NCBI RefSeq assembly: GCF_051414115.1
Contig: NZ_JBLKNZ010000001.1
Span: 1,054,001-1,118,000 of the forward strand
DNA from: Halovenus marina
GTDB lineage: Archaea; Halobacteriota; Halobacteria; Halobacteriales; Haloarculaceae
DNA length: 64,000 bases
Reading direction: 5' to 3'
In this document: in pieces, positions 8,225 through 17,628 of the stretch
Layout of the letters: each line of letters starts with the position of its first letter
Position numbering within the stretch: the first letter of the stretch is position 1
Made by a program: the position numbers and the translations under genes
The notes under the pieces: model-generated
Databases searched by the model: none
What the model saw: only the letters and a program-made list of their open reading frames with translations
What the model was told of the DNA's origin: nothing

Positions 8225-8358
8225 CTGTTGATAGACTCTCGAACACGATAACCGCTCAACTGTATATTACATATTTTTAACCGAGAGAAACGCGGCTGAG
8301 AAGCTTGCGCACACTTCGCGAGAGGAGCAGGAGTATGGTCTCGAAGCGTGGCCGTGAG

Positions 8359-9771
8359 TTACAACCCCTGTGCGAACGTTTCGGCGTACTCCTGCCCGCC
8401 GTTCGAGTACAGCGCCCAGAACCCGAGCATACCGACGCCCTTGTCGACTGCCCAATCGGTGAGTGTCGAGGCATCGGCGCGCGTGAACCCGTCGCCGTCG
8501 ATCGAAGTCGTGATCCCGAGCATGTTGTAGCGTTCTTGCTCGGAGAGTGAGGTGACGGTACCCAACCAGTCGACGGTCCCCTCTGCCGCCGACTGCACGA
8601 GACTCGCACTCGCATCACTGCCGAAGTGCATTGCCATGATGTTGACGTATTCGAGGTCGACGCCCTTGTTCAGCGCGTCCCGGACGATGTCCTTGCCAGC
8701 GGAGTAGTTCCGATTCTCGATACCGCCCGTGCCCGCGGGGACGGTGTAGCCGACAGTCAGGTCGGGGCGCTCGTTTTGCAGTTGTGCGAGCGCCTTGTGA
8801 CGACGCTCGTAGACGCTCGTGGGACGGCTGTAGGAGTCGTTCTCGTCGTCGATGTCGATGTGACTGATCCCCAGTGAGTCGAGCAGGTCCTCGTAGGCCG
8901 CTTTTAGTTCCGAGACGGTATCCGCGGCTCCTGCGAGCGTCGGACTGTCCCAGCCAGCGATAGAGACGCCGACGCCGACGCCGTTGTTCTGGAGGGTCTG
9001 TACCTGGTCGGCTTTCTCGGAGACGTGTTCCCAGTTACAGCCGTCTTGGCACTCGCTCAGCCACCCAGGTGATGCCTGTCCGTCTGTCGGGTCGCCGACG
9101 AAGGCGAGGTTGACCCGGTCGACTGGTGCATCGAGCGTCTGTCCGACCCAGTCGCCGGCAGTGTCCCAGGTACCCTGGAACGGCGTCAGCGTCCGATTGC
9201 CCCAGGGAAGCGAGCCGCCAGTTGGATCGTCGGTTGATCCGTCGTCCGTTCCGTCGGTTCCGTCATCGCTCCCGCTTCCACTGCCGTCACACGAGCCGAC
9301 TTTCTTCCACGGGCCCCACGACGACGAGCCTGGTTTCGTTCGCTGTGTATACCACTCTGCCTTCCACAGTACGCCATCGTACGATACCTTGTCACCGCCG
9401 TTGTACACCGTCTCTGAGTCCCACGCCGGAACGCCGCCACAGCCTGTCGTGGTCCCGCCACCGCCGTCATCGTTTCCACTATTGTCGTCTTCACCATCGC
9501 CACTGTCACCGTCGTCGGTTCCACCGCCGCCACCGTTACACGAGTCGATCTCCTCCCAGGGCCCCCACGCGGAGGATCCTGGCTCGTCATTTTCCGTGTA
9601 CCACGAGGCTTCCCAGAGCGACCCGTCGTAAACCGCCTGATCGCCGCCGCTGTAGACTGTTTCTGCGTCCCACTTCGAGACGCCACTACAGTCAGTTGCT
9701 GTCGAAAGCCCCGAGACAGCGGTGATGCCCGCAACGCCTGCCATCGATTTGAGCACGTTTCTGCGTTTCAT
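8359..9771 (-). CDS. Tat-exported GH18-like chitinase with two CBM5/12 modules
   Basis: The 470-residue protein begins with a twin-arginine signal (MKRRNVLKSMAGVAGI). Two chitin-binding CBM5/12 modules follow at about 28-78 and 111-161 (W..VY.GGD.V.YDG.LWKA.W then PGSS.WGPW). Acidic Gly/Asp linkers separate them from a GH18-like barrel from about residue 190. The catalytic strand reads HIDIDDE (D306, D308, D309, E310), matching GH18 DxDxE geometry but with Asp where most chitinases have Trp before the catalytic Glu. It probably hydrolyses chitin outside the cell. A paralogue lies just upstream at 10015-11706. The 243 bases between them are AT-rich and hold the promoter but no gene. Confidence 0.85.
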   Translation of the reverse strand: MKRRNVLKSMAGVAGITAVSGLSTATDCSGVSKWDAETVYSGGDQAVYDGSLWEASWYTENDEPGSSAWGPWEEIDSCNGGGGGTDDGDSGDGEDDNSGNDDGGGGTTTGCGGVPAWDSETVYNGGDKVSYDGVLWKAEWYTQRTKPGSSSWGPWKKVGSCDGSGSGSDDGTDGTDDGSTDDPTGGSLPWGNRTLTPFQGTWDTAGDWVGQTLDAPVDRVNLAFVGDPTDGQASPGWLSECQDGCNWEHVSEKADQVQTLQNNGVGVGVSIAGWDSPTLAGAADTVSELKAAYEDLLDSLGISHIDIDDENDSYSRPTSVYERRHKALAQLQNERPDLTVGYTVPAGTGGIENRNYSAGKDIVRDALNKGVDLEYVNIMAMHFGSDASASLVQSAAEGTVDWLGTVTSLSEQERYNMLGITTSIDGDGFTRADASTLTDWAVDKGVGMLGFWALYSNGGQEYAETFAQGL

Positions 9772-10014
9772 GTTTACACTGGCCCCCCCGCCGGAAACGC
9801 TAACTCCGACGGAACGTTGTTGCCACTTCCTACTATTCTTTCATTATTAATATTAATTTGGGTTGTTTCCGACGATACATATACAATTATTTCTTGTGAT
9901 ATTTTTACTGTAGTCTGTGTTATCTGTATGGGCGTCACAGTCGCGCCCGAGGAAGCGGGACGGATTTCGCCTCGAAGAGTGGTCGGTTCGGTCGTTGCCG
10001 AGCACTCGGCCGAG

Positions 10015-11706
10015 TTACGGGTTGAAGTCGTTGAAAATCTGTGAGAACTCGAACTCTTCCTGCGAGATACCGCTGTGCGTTCCACTGACGGCCCCTTTTG
10101 GACCAGGGTTATCACGCTCGACAGACCAGAACGACAGGAGGCCGATGCCCTTGTTCTGTGCGTAGTCGAGCACCTCGACGGCGTCTTCGGGCACGAACGG
10201 CCCCTTGGCGGAGTTGTTGGTTCCGATCATCGGCGTGATTCCGATCATCTGATAGAGTTCGTCGTCCGACTTCTCGGGCGGCCAATCCTGCAACTGGTCG
10301 TGAGCGCCTTCAGCACATTTCTTACAGTATTTCGCACTCGTTTCGACCCAGCCCCAGTTCATCGTCATGAGGTTGACGTGCTTGATGTCGACGCCGTTTT
10401 CGATGGCGTTTTTGACGATGTTCTTGTCTGCGACACCTCGCGTCGTCGTTCGAACGGTGTAGCTCACTTCGACTTCGGGTCTGCGTTCCTGAAGAATCGA
10501 GAGTGCCTCGTTTCGCGTGTTCACCACTCCCGGAGACGGTGCTTCGTCGTCGATGTCGATGTACGGGCAGTTGAGTTCGTCGACGATCATCTCGAACGTG
10601 TCTGCGAGCGCGCTGGGGTCGTCGTAGCTCCCGGCGAGATAGTCCCCGACTGCACCGCCGAAGGAGAGGATGACCTGACCACCTTGCTCCTGGAGTTCGC
10701 GAACCTGCTCGTCGTATGGGCTCTCGCCGACGTAGTGGTTGACGTCGCCGCCCCAGGCCGGTTTGCCGTTGCTCCCGTTCAGGATGAACGCGGCGCTGAA
10801 GTAGTCAGTCCCCGCGTCTGACGCCCACTGTGCGGGTCCCTTGTCAGGCAGATTCGGCATGTAGTGGTACGGTGCGAAAACCGGGTCCGGGATCTGAACG
10901 AAGTCGCTCGGCGGTTCCGGTTCTGGATCCGGCTCAGGTGCCTCCTCGACGGTTATCTCTGTCGTCTTGGAATCCTGATTGCCCTCGGCGTCCATGACGG
11001 TCAGGGTAACCTCGTAGGTACCCGCTTCTGAGAAAGTGTAGGTTGGTTTGGCCTCCCAGTCCATCGTCTCACCGTTCATCGACCACCCGTAGGAGTCCCA
11101 GTTCTCCGAGACAGTCATGTCCATCTCGACTGTCTCGCCGACATCCGGTTGCGATGGCTCGATGGTGAACTCGGCTACTGGCATCGGGTCGTCGCTTCCA
11201 CCGTCGCCGTCGTCTCCATCGCCACCGTCGTCTCCGTCTCCGTCGTCACCGCCGCCGCTACACTCCTCGACCATCTCCCACGGTCCCCACTGGCTCGCGC
11301 CGGGTTCGTCGCCCTGCGTCCACCACGACGCCTCGTAGAGTCCGCCGTCGTAGACGGCCCTGTCGCCGCCCCTGTAGACTGTCCCGGAGTCCCAGTCGGA
11401 GACGCCTGCACAGTTGCCGGTGTCGCCACCGTCGTTATTACCATCGTCTCCATCACCGCCACCGCTGTCGTCACAGGAGCCAACTTCCTCCCATGGGCCC
11501 CACTGACTGGAGCCTGGTTCGTCGCCGCGTGTCCACCACGAGGTCTCCCAGAGTGAGCCATCGTAGGCCACCTGGTCGCCACCCGTGTAGGTCGTGCTCG
11601 CGTCCCAGTCTGCGGTACTGGAGCAGTCCGCTGCGCTTGTTAGTCCCGATACGCCTGCGATGCCTGCTGCACCTGCCAGTGACTTGAGTAGATTTCTGCG
11701 TTTCAT
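10015..11706 (-). CDS. Tat-exported GH18-like chitinase with two CBM5/12 and a PKD domain
   Basis: The 563-residue protein starts with a Tat signal (MKRRNLLKSLAGAAGIAG); an upstream in-frame start adding 7 residues is less likely because the signal peptide begins here. CBM5/12 modules lie at about 28-78 and 100-149, an Asp/Gly linker at 150-175, a PKD domain at about 176-255 (tail AGTYEVTLTVMD), a Pro/Glu linker, then a GH18-like barrel with YIDIDDE (D384, D386, D387, E388). Secretion and chitin binding are well supported; chitinase activity is inferred from the fold motif. It is a diverged paralogue of the 8359 gene, which lacks the PKD domain. Confidence 0.85.
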   Translation of the reverse strand: MKRRNLLKSLAGAAGIAGVSGLTSAADCSSTADWDASTTYTGGDQVAYDGSLWETSWWTRGDEPGSSQWGPWEEVGSCDDSGGGDGDDGNNDGGDTGNCAGVSDWDSGTVYRGGDRAVYDGGLYEASWWTQGDEPGASQWGPWEMVEECSGGGDDGDGDDGGDGDDGDGGSDDPMPVAEFTIEPSQPDVGETVEMDMTVSENWDSYGWSMNGETMDWEAKPTYTFSEAGTYEVTLTVMDAEGNQDSKTTEITVEEAPEPDPEPEPPSDFVQIPDPVFAPYHYMPNLPDKGPAQWASDAGTDYFSAAFILNGSNGKPAWGGDVNHYVGESPYDEQVRELQEQGGQVILSFGGAVGDYLAGSYDDPSALADTFEMIVDELNCPYIDIDDEAPSPGVVNTRNEALSILQERRPEVEVSYTVRTTTRGVADKNIVKNAIENGVDIKHVNLMTMNWGWVETSAKYCKKCAEGAHDQLQDWPPEKSDDELYQMIGITPMIGTNNSAKGPFVPEDAVEVLDYAQNKGIGLLSFWSVERDNPGPKGAVSGTHSGISQEEFEFSQIFNDFNP

Positions 11707-11833
11707 CGTTTCCCCCGGCACCCCCACTGCTGTCGACCTACCGCATCGACAGCACCCCGGACGGTGCCATTACCCACACAAGGCCGCTCGACAGTAATAC
11801 TAATTCGGGTTGGGCTGTTGACAGACCTGACGC

Positions 11834-12883
11834 TCAGTTCCACTCGAACCCGTCTGGAGTGGCTGGTGGCGAGAGAGGGCTTCCCGGCAGGCCCGCACTC
11901 GGTTCCGGATCGTTGTAGCCCATCGGAGCAATGTCGTTGGGGCCGTCGGGATAGAACAGCGACGCGAGCGCGTGCAGGTGCTGACGACCGATGTCGAGTT
12001 CGAACTGCCCGCCGCCGTACAGCTGGATCGACCGCTCGCTGCAGTACTCGATGGTTCCGAGGAGGGACTCGACGGAGCCAAACCGGGAGGGCTTGATGTT
12101 GAGCCAGTCGGGTTCCCAGGGCAACGCCCGAACGTTCTCGACGCCCTGAATCGGGTAATCCCACGAGACTCTCCCCTCGCTGCCCTCGAACAGCGGCCGT
12201 GTTTCGTCGGTCAGGTCCGGATCTTCGACCACCGCATCGGGAAACTGCTCCAGCATCAGTTTGTACAGGTCACGATCCCCCGACTGGTCGACGTCCGTTC
12301 CCTCGTATTTCCCCTTGAGATCCAGTATCCGAACCGCCCCCGTTTCGGCCAGTCGCTCGACGATATCCGGCGTCCAGTCCGAGGTTGGGTCGAGTTTGAA
12401 CTCGAGTGTCGAGTCGTGGTCGAGCCAGTCTGTCACCCGCGTCGCAGTCGGTGGATCGCCGAGGCGCGTGCTCACGACGAATCGAACCGGCGAGTACGAC
12501 TGGTCGAGTTGTGTCGCCAGGTCCGTCCCGGCCTGTTTGAGCGCCAGGTCAAGCGCCGCGCTCTCGAAGGCCCACCGCCTGTAGTTGCGAAACACCGACT
12601 GGGCGGGCTCGTCCCCGAAAAACAGGTCTGTCTCGGCAAGCTGTTCGGACACCTCTGCAAACGAGCGCGATCCGATTATCGGTGGTTCCGGATTGTCCTC
12701 GACGAGTGAGTAGTGTGGCTCGCTGTCGTAGGTCACGTCCTCGCCACGTCCCGTGTGTCCGTCGCCAGACAGCGAGACGACCGTCGTCGTTCGCGTAAAG
12801 CCACTGGAGACGTCTTGCTCGCGCAGTTCGAATTCGCAGTCGTCGATCTGAACATCGAGGCCTGCAATCTGGTCGTACCTCAT
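11834..12883 (-). CDS. Enolase-superfamily protein (mandelate racemase/MLE-like)
   Basis: The 349-residue protein has the enolase-superfamily layout: N-terminal capping domain with TGRGEDVTY, then a barrel with metal-ligand strands ILDLKG (D), AVVEDPD (E) and VSWDYP (D), the opposite-face lysine strand NIKPSRFG, and a late glutamate strand (GGGQFELDIG). The usual KxK motif appears as EFKLD, so one expected general base is Asp. The reaction cannot be named; dipeptide epimerase or o-succinylbenzoate synthase-like chemistry would be the usual guesses. It is a single gene on the same strand as the chitinases. Confidence 0.75.
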   Translation of the reverse strand: MRYDQIAGLDVQIDDCEFELREQDVSSGFTRTTTVVSLSGDGHTGRGEDVTYDSEPHYSLVEDNPEPPIIGSRSFAEVSEQLAETDLFFGDEPAQSVFRNYRRWAFESAALDLALKQAGTDLATQLDQSYSPVRFVVSTRLGDPPTATRVTDWLDHDSTLEFKLDPTSDWTPDIVERLAETGAVRILDLKGKYEGTDVDQSGDRDLYKLMLEQFPDAVVEDPDLTDETRPLFEGSEGRVSWDYPIQGVENVRALPWEPDWLNIKPSRFGSVESLLGTIEYCSERSIQLYGGGQFELDIGRQHLHALASLFYPDGPNDIAPMGYNDPEPSAGLPGSPLSPPATPDGFEWN

Positions 12884-12935
12884 CTACTGTCCGGTGTGAC
12901 GGTATGAAGTTAAAGCCACCACTCGGCTCTGCGGC

Positions 12936-13670
12936 TCAGTCCTCGTCTACACTCGGGTGCTGGTGCGGGCCAGGATACGGCTCGTCGAAGAACTCGCGCA
13001 TGACTCCGATTGACTCCGCTTCTCGCCGTTCTCGTTCGCTGGCATCGATCTCTTCACACCCCGGTGGAACCTCGCGACCCCGGCCAGTGAAGTAGTGTTC
13101 CGGGACAACCCAGTCGTGGTAGAAGTCCGCGTCCGAGTCCTCGACCACCGTCACGCCGACTGTCGCGCCGTGACCGGCGACGATGATCGCCTGATAGGGT
13201 TGAAGCGCGAGCCGTCCAGCGGCGTACAGCCCCGGTACACCAGTTCGGCCGCGGTCGTCGGTCTCGACGAACTGCTTGCCGCGGTCGATGATCTCGACGC
13301 CGTCGATACCCGTGAGAAACTCGACTGTATTCTTCGTTGCGGCGATGACGTACTGCGCGGTGATCTGCGTGCCGTCTTCGGTTTCGGCCACGAACCCCGT
13401 CTCGGTCTCGTTCAGGTCGGTGACCCGGTTCTCCTGTCGCTCACAGCCAGCGCGGTCCGCCTGTGCTTCTATCATGTCGAGCAGGCGGTGGCTGTTGACG
13501 CCAGCGGGGAACCCCGGATAGTTCTCCAGATGCGCATTTCGCCGGAGAATTGGGTCGCCGTCGTTGACGAGCAGTGTCTCCAGCCCGGCGCGGGCGGTGA
13601 AAATCCCCGCCGACAGTCCGGCCGGGCCACCGCCGACGACCAACACGCCGTAGTCGTTGTCTTCGGTCAT
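12936..13670 (-). CDS. FAD-dependent oxidoreductase, thioredoxin-reductase-like
   Basis: The 244-residue protein has an N-terminal FAD-binding Rossmann fold (VLVVGGGPAGLSAGI) and a C-terminal FAD motif (GVPGLYAAGRLALQPYQ). It lacks the CxxC redox pair of true thioredoxin reductase and the inserted NAD(P)H domain is reduced, so it belongs to the shortened TrxR-like group; the electron donor and substrate are unknown. The ATG at 13670 (MTEDNDYG) is preferred over an upstream frame extension of 12 residues. It is transcribed away from the HalOD1 gene at 13795. Confidence 0.78.
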   Translation of the reverse strand: MTEDNDYGVLVVGGGPAGLSAGIFTARAGLETLLVNDGDPILRRNAHLENYPGFPAGVNSHRLLDMIEAQADRAGCERQENRVTDLNETETGFVAETEDGTQITAQYVIAATKNTVEFLTGIDGVEIIDRGKQFVETDDRGRTGVPGLYAAGRLALQPYQAIIVAGHGATVGVTVVEDSDADFYHDWVVPEHYFTGRGREVPPGCEEIDASERERREAESIGVMREFFDEPYPGPHQHPSVDED

Positions 13671-13794
13671 ATCACGCTCTCGAACTGCAGCAAGTATAGT
13701 AGTCACGAGTCCGGTTGGCGTTCTGTCCGAATGCTTCTCGTCCGGGACAGCTGCGAACAGTAAGAATTATTGTGCTGAGTTGAGCGGATCCCGC

Positions 13795-14046
13795 ATGGGT
13801 CGGACGGACGAATACGTCTGGCAACGCGGCGAGGAAGAGCCCGTCAGTGAGGGTGTTCTGGAGGCCGTGACGACTGTCGCGAACTGCTCGTCGCTCGAAC
13901 TGCCACCGTTACAGGAATCCGTCGACGTGGACTCACTCAATCGACTCTTTGTCCCTCCGCGTCGAGTGCAGACCGTTCAGTTCGAGTACGCAGGCTACGA
14001 GGTGACCGTCGAGCCAGAGTGCATCCGCGTCAGCGAACGCTCGTAA
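13795..14046 (+). CDS. HalOD1 output-domain protein
   Basis: The 83-residue protein (MGRTDEYVW) is essentially one halobacterial output domain (HalOD1): SEGVLEAVTTVANCSSLELP, a DVDSLNRLF segment and the closing FEYAGYEVTV strand. HalOD1 occurs alone or fused to response-regulator parts in haloarchaea; its molecular role is not established. It is convergent with the winged-helix gene at 14063, 16 bases away. Confidence 0.72.
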   Translation: MGRTDEYVWQRGEEEPVSEGVLEAVTTVANCSSLELPPLQESVDVDSLNRLFVPPRRVQTVQFEYAGYEVTVEPECIRVSERS

Positions 14047-14062
14047 TTGATACCACTGCCTT

Positions 14063-14722
14063 CTACCCTTTGGTCCGCTCGCTGCCGAGACCAAGCCAGT
14101 CGACGACGCTCGACAGACGGCGCCGCCTGGTCACGGTATGTCTGTCGGCATCATACGTGATCAGCCCAGCCTCAGCTAACTGCGGGAGGTCGACGTGATG
14201 AAGCGTCTGACGAAGCGACGTGCTCGATTTGCTCGGCTCCCAGAACTCGGGGTCGGATCGAAGCTTCGCTTCGAGGTCGTCTATTGTACTCGTGGCCGTC
14301 TGACGAGCGATGAGCGCCGCCAGCTTCGACCGACGGGGAACTGCCACGACGGTGCCGATGGCCTGCCAGAACGTTTGGTCCCGATTTCGTAAGTCGGTAC
14401 GCAACGACTTCACATCTCGGATCGGAGGCGGTTCGGCGGCGACGATGCCGTCCGGCGTCAGACCGACCCATCCCGTCGCGTCCAATTTCGGCACGCACCG
14501 ATGCATCAGATCGATCTGAACCGATCGAATTGCAGCGTCACTCAGGTCTGACGGTTCCGGTTCAGCTTCCTGTCCTGCCAGTTCAACCGCGAGGTCACGA
14601 ACCGGGATCGGTCGTGACAGATCGAGTAAGAGAGCGATTATCTGCCGCTTGCGAGGATCGGCGAGCACCGACGACTGATCGAGAGGTGTGCCCTCGCCCG
14701 AGGCCAGTTGTCGGTTGGACAT
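14063..14722 (-). CDS. Winged-helix protein with two DUF7344-like domains
   Basis: The 219-residue protein repeats a winged-helix unit: residues about 14-95 (LADPRKRQIIALLLDL, then DLMHRCVPKLDATGWV) and about 110-205 (SKLAALIARQT, then TLHHVDLPQLAEAGLITYDA). This LHHVDLPKLxxxGLI pattern is the haloarchaeal DUF7344 family of probable DNA-binding regulators. The start follows an AT-rich stretch. Its partner may be the PAS regulator immediately upstream on the same strand or the HalOD1 protein facing it; this is inference. Confidence 0.72.
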   Translation of the reverse strand: MSNRQLASGEGTPLDQSSVLADPRKRQIIALLLDLSRPIPVRDLAVELAGQEAEPEPSDLSDAAIRSVQIDLMHRCVPKLDATGWVGLTPDGIVAAEPPPIRDVKSLRTDLRNRDQTFWQAIGTVVAVPRRSKLAALIARQTATSTIDDLEAKLRSDPEFWEPSKSSTSLRQTLHHVDLPQLAEAGLITYDADRHTVTRRRRLSSVVDWLGLGSERTKG

Positions 14723-14777
14723 ATACTAACAAACTGGTTCGATGTGGATAATCTAACTGCCTAAAATTTGGGGTTCC

Positions 14778-17522
14778 TCAGTCGAACACCGAATCGAGGA
14801 GTGCCTTCTCTGCTTTTCGGATGTGCTGGTGGAACGTCGATGCCCCGATATCGAGCGACTGTGCGACCTCCTCACCGGAGCGGTCACGGGGCCACTCGAA
14901 GAACCCTCCGTAGTAGCCCGCTTCGAGCGCGGCCCGCTGGCGGTCAGTCATATTTTCGTTGAGCATGCTCTGTGCCTCCGCCGATGACGGTTTCGAACGT
15001 GTCACCTGCCGCTGGCTGACAAATTCGACACTCGGGTGCTGCGTTTCGAGATCAGCCGCGACCTGTCGGATGTCTGTTCCCGGTGGGAAATGCAGCTGTG
15101 CACTGTACTCCCCGTCTGCGATCTGTCCAGTCACGTGTGACCCGCCGTGATCCACAATCGTCGAGGTGATCGGTGGATTCGAGAGCTGTTGTTCGAAACG
15201 AACCGTCTCGTTGTTGTCGTCGATGATGTGCAGGTTGTTCCAGTCCGACAGTTGCTCACCCAACGCACGCATCAGCTCTATCCCCTCGGCAGTCGTCGTC
15301 CCGTACAGGAGGTACTCGTCGTCGCCGAGTGGAACCCATCGCTCGACTGTCACCGTTTCGTCAGTGTTCACAGAAACGCCTTGTGAGGCCAGCAACTGCG
15401 GGATCCGGATCTCAACTTCGATCACCTCATCGCTCATCAGCGCTCGTTTGCGGTCGACTGCGGTGATCGCGTGCCCGACAACTTCCCCGAGTTGCCCGAC
15501 AACTGCGCGCTCTTCGGTTGTGAAGGCATCTGGTCGCTCCGACCAGACGGCGAGTACGCCGTACAGCATCCCCTGGTGAACGATCGGGATGGCAGCGGCT
15601 GACTGGAGTTCGGACTCGGCTGCATCGCTCTGATCGGTCGCGTTCGGACCGTCGTACACCTGCTGCGTGACCGCGACCTCCTGCGTGTGCGCGACACGCT
15701 TGACTAGCCCTCGAACGCTCTGTTCGTCCGCATCTGTACCGAACGATATCTCGTCGTCGATGTCGCCGGTTCCAGCCGCCACACGGGATTCGGGTTGCAG
15801 ATCCGAGTCGATCGTGAATAGACAGGCGGACCGATACGAATCAGTCTGTGCCAGCCGGTCACAGACCACCTGCTCGATCTCTGCTCTGGTCGACTGGGCG
15901 ATGACTGCGTCGATGATCCCGCGAACGACGTCGTTTATCTCGTTGAGAGCGGCGAGCTGTTCGCGCTGTCGTTCCAGTTCTTCCTCGCGCCGTCGCCGCT
16001 CGGAGATGTCGTTTGCCATCAACACCGCGCCGTCGAACTCGCCGTCTCGGTACAGCGGCACACTCCGCCCAGTGAAGTACGCTTCCGTGTCGTAGATCGA
16101 TTCGAAGGGGAACTCGAACTCGATGGTTTCGCCGTCTTTGAGGTTGGTGAACAGGTCCGCCTGTCCGGTCTCGATGATTGGCGGGAGTTTCCGGATGTCG
16201 GTGCCGATCGCGGCCGAGGTGTCTTTTTCGTCGGGGAGGCCGATAATCTCCTCCGCGCGGGGGTTCTCGTAGGTAATTCGCAGTTCCTCGTCGAGACGGA
16301 ACATCCCGAACGGGGCGTTTTCGACCAACTCCTCGTTGAATTGGCGGGCCGCACGGAGTTCCCGCTCGCGACGTCGCCGTTCGGAGATGTCGTTTGCCAT
16401 CAACACCGCGCCGTCGAACTCGCCGTCTCGGTACAGCGGCACACCGCGACCGGCGAAGTACGCTTCCTTGTCGTAGATCGATTCGAAGGGGAACTCGAAC
16501 TCGATGGTTTCGCCGTCTTTGAGGTTGGTGAACAGGTCCGCCTGACCGGTCTCGGCAATCGAGGGCACGTCCCGGATGTCAGTTCCGATCGCAGCCGAGG
16601 CGTCTTTCTCGTCGGGGAGGCCGATGATCTCCTCTGCGCGCGGGTTTTCGTAGGTGATCCGAAGTTGTTCGTCGAGACGGAACATCGCGAACGGGGCATT
16701 TTCCACCAACTCCTCGTTGAATCGACGAGCGCTACGGAGTTCCTGCTCGCGTTCCTTTCGAGCGGTGATATCCGTCGCGACGCCACAGACCGCATATGGA
16801 TCACCGTCGTCATCGAAGAGCGGCGTTTTCCGGGTCAGTACCGTTTTGACGCCCTCCGGTGCGGGCACCTTCTCTTCAATTTTCACGGTCTCTTTTGTCT
16901 CGATCGCTAACTTATCCATCTCGGTGTATCCGAGCGCGAAACCTTCGGGAAACAGGTCGCTGTCGGTCATTCCCACGACATCTGTCTCGTCGTCGATTCC
17001 GACCAGATCACGGAAGTTCTGGTTCATGAGCAGATACCGGCCGTTCGTATCTTTCAGGAAGATAGCTGCTTCGACGGTATCGAGGATCCGCTCTATCTGG
17101 TACGTCGATTCGTCATCCCTCTGATCTCGACTGTCGGTGTCGTCGAGCGTTCTTACGCTATCGTCGCGCGCTCCGTTCGACGGGGATGCCTGTTCGGACT
17201 CCTCGGCTGCTGACGGAGGTGGATCTCCCGGATTCGCTTTCGTTCCCGACTGTGACGTCGCTGGTGTGTGCTTCTCGGCGGTGTGATCACCGTCGGCCGT
17301 CGCAGTTATTGGCCGCCACCATATCCGGGAGTTCGCTCCCGTCGTCTTCGTTTCGAGTCTCCCCTGCTCGGCGAGTTTTCGGAGTCGCTTGTACACAGTG
17401 CGACGGTTCGCGCCGAGCGCCTCAGCCACTTCCGGCGTCGTGAGCGGTTCGTGTCGATGGTCGCTCCTGTCGAAGACAGCCAGGGTTTCCGCGTAGACGT
17501 CCTCAGACGAACGCGAGGCCAT
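14778..17522 (-). CDS. Multi-domain PAS/GAF Bat-type regulator
   Basis: The 914-residue protein starts MASRSSEDVYAE; an in-frame extension of 84 residues upstream is Ser/Arg-rich and non-protein-like. Domains in order: winged helix at about 5-65 (LTTPEVAEALGANRRTVYKR), linker, PAS1 about 140-260 (SDLFPEGFA), two near-identical PAS domains at 261-387 and 388-514, GAF about 525-680, Bat-associated alpha/beta region about 685-850, and C-terminal HTH_10 at 858-914 (MTDRQRAALEAGYYGGFFEW). It is a likely cytosolic one-component sensor-regulator; two DNA-binding domains at opposite ends are notable. The signal is unknown. Confidence 0.85.
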   Translation of the reverse strand: MASRSSEDVYAETLAVFDRSDHRHEPLTTPEVAEALGANRRTVYKRLRKLAEQGRLETKTTGANSRIWWRPITATADGDHTAEKHTPATSQSGTKANPGDPPPSAAEESEQASPSNGARDDSVRTLDDTDSRDQRDDESTYQIERILDTVEAAIFLKDTNGRYLLMNQNFRDLVGIDDETDVVGMTDSDLFPEGFALGYTEMDKLAIETKETVKIEEKVPAPEGVKTVLTRKTPLFDDDGDPYAVCGVATDITARKEREQELRSARRFNEELVENAPFAMFRLDEQLRITYENPRAEEIIGLPDEKDASAAIGTDIRDVPSIAETGQADLFTNLKDGETIEFEFPFESIYDKEAYFAGRGVPLYRDGEFDGAVLMANDISERRRRERELRAARQFNEELVENAPFGMFRLDEELRITYENPRAEEIIGLPDEKDTSAAIGTDIRKLPPIIETGQADLFTNLKDGETIEFEFPFESIYDTEAYFTGRSVPLYRDGEFDGAVLMANDISERRRREEELERQREQLAALNEINDVVRGIIDAVIAQSTRAEIEQVVCDRLAQTDSYRSACLFTIDSDLQPESRVAAGTGDIDDEISFGTDADEQSVRGLVKRVAHTQEVAVTQQVYDGPNATDQSDAAESELQSAAAIPIVHQGMLYGVLAVWSERPDAFTTEERAVVGQLGEVVGHAITAVDRKRALMSDEVIEVEIRIPQLLASQGVSVNTDETVTVERWVPLGDDEYLLYGTTTAEGIELMRALGEQLSDWNNLHIIDDNNETVRFEQQLSNPPITSTIVDHGGSHVTGQIADGEYSAQLHFPPGTDIRQVAADLETQHPSVEFVSQRQVTRSKPSSAEAQSMLNENMTDRQRAALEAGYYGGFFEWPRDRSGEEVAQSLDIGASTFHQHIRKAEKALLDSVFD
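15981..16742 (-). repeat. In-frame tandem duplication of a PAS domain (2 x 381 bp)
   Basis: The copies at 16362-16742 and 15981-16361 each encode 127 residues of the 914-residue regulator and are nearly identical at the DNA level, with long uninterrupted identical runs such as the stretch from 16001 matching that from 16382. The exact 127-codon period keeps the frame. Confidence 0.9.
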
Positions 17523-17628
17523 GGTTTTGGTATCAGAACCCACCGTAATAGTTCCATCGACGGAACTGATCGGTAGCGCATTCCGGCGTAAGCAAGATTC
17601 ACGACGGGAGAGATCGGTCCGAACCCGA

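Noticed and set aside
9182..9600. Repetitive GC-rich DNA in the chitinase linkers as a possible CRISPR or satellite
   Set aside because: The repeats encode Asp/Gly/Ser linkers in frame and have no constant repeat-spacer layout. No CRISPR array or cas gene is present in the window.
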